6,705 bases of DNA from Gammaproteobacteria bacterium (GTDB lineage Bacteria > Pseudomonadota > Gammaproteobacteria > UBA6429 > Thiohalophilaceae): contig JAUVGM010000130.1 of the NCBI GenBank assembly GCA_030593785.1, forward strand, positions 1 through 6,705. The letters run 5' to 3'. The translations under genes were made by a program, and so were the position numbers. The stretch's first letter is position 1, and every line of letters starts with the position of its first letter. Of the stretch, positions 4,096-6,705 are shown one piece after another. The notes beneath the pieces are model-generated. The model was not told the DNA's origin. It did not search any database and was given only the letters and a program-made list of their open reading frames with translations.

Positions 4096-6705
4096 TTATA
4101 GCAAGCTATCTTCAAATAGTTCTTTCCATGACATACGACCTTCACGTTGATTTTTACCAACATTAACTTTACGTATATTAATCTTGCTATCAGAACCCGG
4201 TGTATATTGATTATCACCAAGGAAAGTTGATTCCGCTGGAATTTCATTTAATTTTTGGCCTGCGGGAAAACCATCACTAGTTGTATCAGTGGAGTCAATA
4301 ATGCCATCACCATTTAAATCGAAGACTGGAGCTGGTGGGAATCCTCCATTTATTAAATTCACGGACATTATCCAACCTGAGCCACCGTAGGTACACTTAG
4401 CATCTTCTGGTATTAGTGTATTAAAAAAGACTATATCATTTCTGATCTTTGGATTAGCGACTACACGTTCACCTGAATCAGGCAGGTCAATGCGCCAGCC
4501 ATAATAGTTAGCAGGGGCACCATCTGTACTATCAAATACACGTGTTCCTGTGCCACCTGAATCTAGTGTAAGTACAGTTTCAGCCCATCTTTGTGGCGAG
4601 TTATCTCCACCATCAAGATCCCATTCGCCATTTACACCTGCACTTGAATTATTTAAGGCATCATAGTCTCTTACACCGTACATTCTTTGTAGGCCTGTAG
4701 TTGATTTGTCTGCGTCTATTAAATACTGTCCTGTTCCAAAGACGATGATTAAATTATCAGTACCTGGGTCATTTGGATCAAGAGATACAACAGGCTTGGT
4801 AGTAATAGGTTGGCTACCATCATGAACAGTTCCATTATTTGCATTCATTAATGGATCTGCATCGGCAATTCCCCAAGCAGATGCTGTTGTGCTGCAATCG
4901 CCTGCATCATTAGTAACTTCGGCACAAAGATCAAATGCCCACAAGTTTCCTTTTAAGTCACCGGCATAGACTCGATCAGCTGTTCCATTACCATCTAAAT
5001 CGACTACGGCTGGTGTTGACATACCATTACAATCACCTGCACCACCACCATGAGCGGTTCCAGTGTCATATTCAAAATAATCAGTACCTGCGGTCCAGGT
5101 GCCATCCAGTCCACCTTCAAGGAATACAACAAACAGTTTTGCTTTACATCCAGCACTGTTATATCCGTTACCAAAAATTGCAGCAAACTTGCCATTATTC
5201 ATCATGGCAATAGTTGGTTTACTGTAGGTATAGCCTAAGTCAGCATCGCTATCTGAGAATTCCCATAGAACCAATTTCTTAGGATTTTGTTTGGCATTAT
5301 CGGTATATTCAGTTGGGTCGGTAACATCAAGTAAGTAAACACTCTTACCGCCACCACCTTGACTACCTAATAATACTGTACGCCATTCAGCTGTTGGATT
5401 ACTTTTAGTTGCCTCTGTTAAATCAAATGTTCCTGTTGGTGAACCATCAGTCTTTCGATGGTCAATGTAGACATCAGCAATGGATGGAGTTAAATCATTA
5501 TAAAAACGATGCGTATAATCTTTGTCTGCAAGAAAATGTAAACCTTCACTATTTTGAGTTGAAAATGCACCTGTTGGAATAAAAGAAAATACTTCTTCAC
5601 CGGCTGAAGTATTTACATCCTCACTATCACCAGCAACGGCATTCTTTGCTCGGAAGCCATGTAACATACCATCGTTAGAGGCAACATAAATAGTTTCTGG
5701 ACGGTACTTAGTAGCTGTAGCCCATGTTTGATAATCTGTCGATGGTATTGAGCTATCTAAAGTTGGGAAGTCATTAGTTGAAGGCCAGCTTTGTTGTGGC
5801 TCACCAACGTAAATAGGGCTTGAGTTAACAATATCACCGAGGTCATGAAGGCGCGGACGGAAATTACGTGAGGATGATGCACCTTCTTCAGTGTTATCTC
5901 CACGAAGGTAATTTACCAAATCTTCAATATATGCCCCGTTAGCAGCTCTTGTTGTTGTATCAGATACAAGGCAGGGGAACGAAGTACCACTAACTGTACC
6001 TGAGGCAACTGAGCAAAGGTCAGCAACTAAAGCTTGGGGGATATCTGTACTAGTAAGGTTGGTATAATCATTGGTACCGCCAGTTGTAGAGATATCTTTA
6101 TATTTAAATTCTACAGCATGCTTAGAACTAGTATCTCCTGCCACAATAATAAAGCGATTCGATGGTGTTTGATTCTTGAGTTTATCTGCTGCTTTCCAGC
6201 AATTATCTGGAACCGGGCTTAGAATTGCGCAGTTAGAAATTATGGCACCGGTAAGGCCATCAATTGGGTAGGAATTGAGTTCACCACTCCAGCTAGCAGT
6301 GTTGTATAACGCTTGATATACAGCAGCCTGACTACTTAATGTACTGGAGTTAAAGGTTACTGCTGAAGAGGTACTTGTTTGTTCAATAATTGAATTAAGC
6401 GCGCCAGTAAATGATGATAGTAATGAAGCGGCATCATCTGCATAGAAATATTCCCCACCAGCTTGATCGGCAGCTGATTTCAATAATGGGTTATATTCAG
6501 CATGAGCAGGATTGAATGTGTCAGCAGCAAAACCTACTGTATAGGTTGTAACATTGTTTTTGAAACCTGTGTAATCCGGACGTAAATCCATTTCATACAT
6601 GGCTTGCGCAACATCATCAAGGTAATCACTTCCATCATTCACATATCCATCAGGCAGATAAAGACTTTTTTTATCCAGAGTGGTCTGTGTTGGGCTTAGG
6701 TCACT
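4096..6705 (-). CDS. pilY1: Type IV pilus tip adhesin/assembly factor PilY1, C-terminal 869 residues (5' end outside window)
   Basis: The frame stays open to the window edge, so a GTG at 6640-6642 is internal and the N-terminus lies outside. The first ~100 residues (GSDYLDDVAQAMYEMDLRPD, YTVGFAADTF, AADQAGGEYFYADD) are the end of a von Willebrand A-like domain; its metal site would be beyond the edge. The rest is the PilC/PilY1 beta-propeller, with blade motifs such as RPETIYVASNDGMLHGF, WRTVLLGSQGGGGKSVYLLD, FAAIFGNGYNS and RVYAGDLKGNLWAFDL. Two EF-hand-like calcium loops are visible: DLDGNGTAD (4975-5001), matching the site known to control pilus extension/retraction in P. aeruginosa PilY1, and DLNGDGIID (4294-4320). 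An RGD occurs at 5896-5904. The tail GRMSWKEL is typical of the family. The protein would be exported, sit at the pilus tip on the minor pilins, and mediate adhesion and surface sensing. pilE follows directly, with no pilY2-like gene between. Confidence 0.95.
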   Translation of the reverse strand, partial: SDLSPTQTTLDKKSLYLPDGYVNDGSDYLDDVAQAMYEMDLRPDYTGFKNNVTTYTVGFAADTFNPAHAEYNPLLKSAADQAGGEYFYADDAASLLSSFTGALNSIIEQTSTSSAVTFNSSTLSSQAAVYQALYNTASWSGELNSYPIDGLTGAIISNCAILSPVPDNCWKAADKLKNQTPSNRFIIVAGDTSSKHAVEFKYKDISTTGGTNDYTNLTSTDIPQALVADLCSVASGTVSGTSFPCLVSDTTTRAANGAYIEDLVNYLRGDNTEEGASSSRNFRPRLHDLGDIVNSSPIYVGEPQQSWPSTNDFPTLDSSIPSTDYQTWATATKYRPETIYVASNDGMLHGFRAKNAVAGDSEDVNTSAGEEVFSFIPTGAFSTQNSEGLHFLADKDYTHRFYNDLTPSIADVYIDHRKTDGSPTGTFDLTEATKSNPTAEWRTVLLGSQGGGGKSVYLLDVTDPTEYTDNAKQNPKKLVLWEFSDSDADLGYTYSKPTIAMMNNGKFAAIFGNGYNSAGCKAKLFVVFLEGGLDGTWTAGTDYFEYDTGTAHGGGAGDCNGMSTPAVVDLDGNGTADRVYAGDLKGNLWAFDLCAEVTNDAGDCSTTASAWGIADADPLMNANNGTVHDGSQPITTKPVVSLDPNDPGTDNLIIVFGTGQYLIDADKSTTGLQRMYGVRDYDALNNSSAGVNGEWDLDGGDNSPQRWAETVLTLDSGGTGTRVFDSTDGAPANYYGWRIDLPDSGERVVANPKIRNDIVFFNTLIPEDAKCTYGGSGWIMSVNLINGGFPPAPVFDLNGDGIIDSTDTTSDGFPAGQKLNEIPAESTFLGDNQYTPGSDSKINIRKVNVGKNQREGRMSWKELFEDSLL
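4294..4320 (-). other. Second EF-hand-like loop near the PilY1 C-terminus
   Basis: This segment encodes DLNGDGIID, followed by STDTTSDG, which also fits an EF-hand/dockerin-like calcium loop (D, N, D, then D at the ninth position). It lies about 70 residues before the stop, after the propeller motifs, in the region FPPAPVFDLNGDGIID. Metal binding is inferred from the motif only. Confidence 0.6.
4975..5001 (-). other. Calcium-binding loop in the PilY1 propeller
   Basis: This segment encodes DLDGNGTAD, an EF-hand-like DxDxNxxxD loop within VVDLDGNGTADRVYAGD. In P. aeruginosa PilY1 the equivalent loop binds calcium and its occupancy antagonises PilT-driven retraction. All expected ligand positions (D, D, N, D) are present here, so the site is probably functional. 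Confidence 0.8.

Noticed and set aside
4935..5238. Plus-strand ORFs of 62-92 codons, histidine/glutamine-rich or hydrophobic, lying antisense to pilY1
   Set aside because: They lie wholly inside the well-conserved pilY1 coding region. Their odd composition (many H, L, Q) is that of a shadow frame, with no ribosome binding site or family match.
6640..6642. GTG as the start of pilY1
   Set aside because: The reading frame remains open upstream to the window edge (21 more codons, including SLYLPDGYVNDG), and the protein would begin in the middle of the vWA-like domain.

Overview
The window looks like a fairly AT-rich chromosomal segment of a piliated gammaproteobacterium. The evidence is gene order and protein similarity recalled from memory. 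The plus strand carries ileS (3' end), lspA, fkpB and ispH, the same order as the E. coli ileS-lspA-fkpB-ispH operon. Facing it on the minus strand is the distal end of a type IV pilus minor-pilin/tip-adhesin operon (pilY1, pilE). As I recall, Pseudomonas aeruginosa has the same convergent arrangement, with fimU-pilVWXY1Y2E running into lytB(ispH)-slpA-lspA-ileS. I cannot name the genus.

Layout: ileS 3' end (2-769); a palindromic repeat pair (787-878); lspA (909-1391); a second, unrelated repeat pair (1408-1488); fkpB (1534-1989); a 344-bp gap with a hairpin, a third repeat pair and a long inverted repeat (1990-2333); ispH (2334-3299); a 27-bp convergent junction; then on the minus strand, in transcription order, pilY1 (enters from beyond position 6705, stops at 4096), pilE (4068-3658) and a small exported Sel1-like protein gene (3635-3327).

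The plus-strand genes are housekeeping: isoleucyl-tRNA charging, lipoprotein signal peptide removal, peptidyl-prolyl isomerisation/chaperoning, and the last step of MEP isoprenoid synthesis. The minus-strand genes would act together in the envelope: PilY1 is the pilus-tip adhesin/mechanosensor, PilE a minor pilin of the tip/priming complex, and the Sel1-like protein an uncharacterised periplasmic protein.

The most unusual feature is the non-coding DNA. All three gaps of the normally compact ileS-lspA-fkpB-ispH cluster are filled with palindromic elements. Three are convergent pairs of GTAG-plus-hairpin units with the shape of REP/BIME elements mobilised by RAYT transposases, but their stem sequences differ from one another. 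The fourth is a GTCATTGCGA-ended inverted repeat that stops just before the ispH ribosome binding site. No wholly new protein system is evident. I saw no tRNA, rRNA, CRISPR array or transposase gene.
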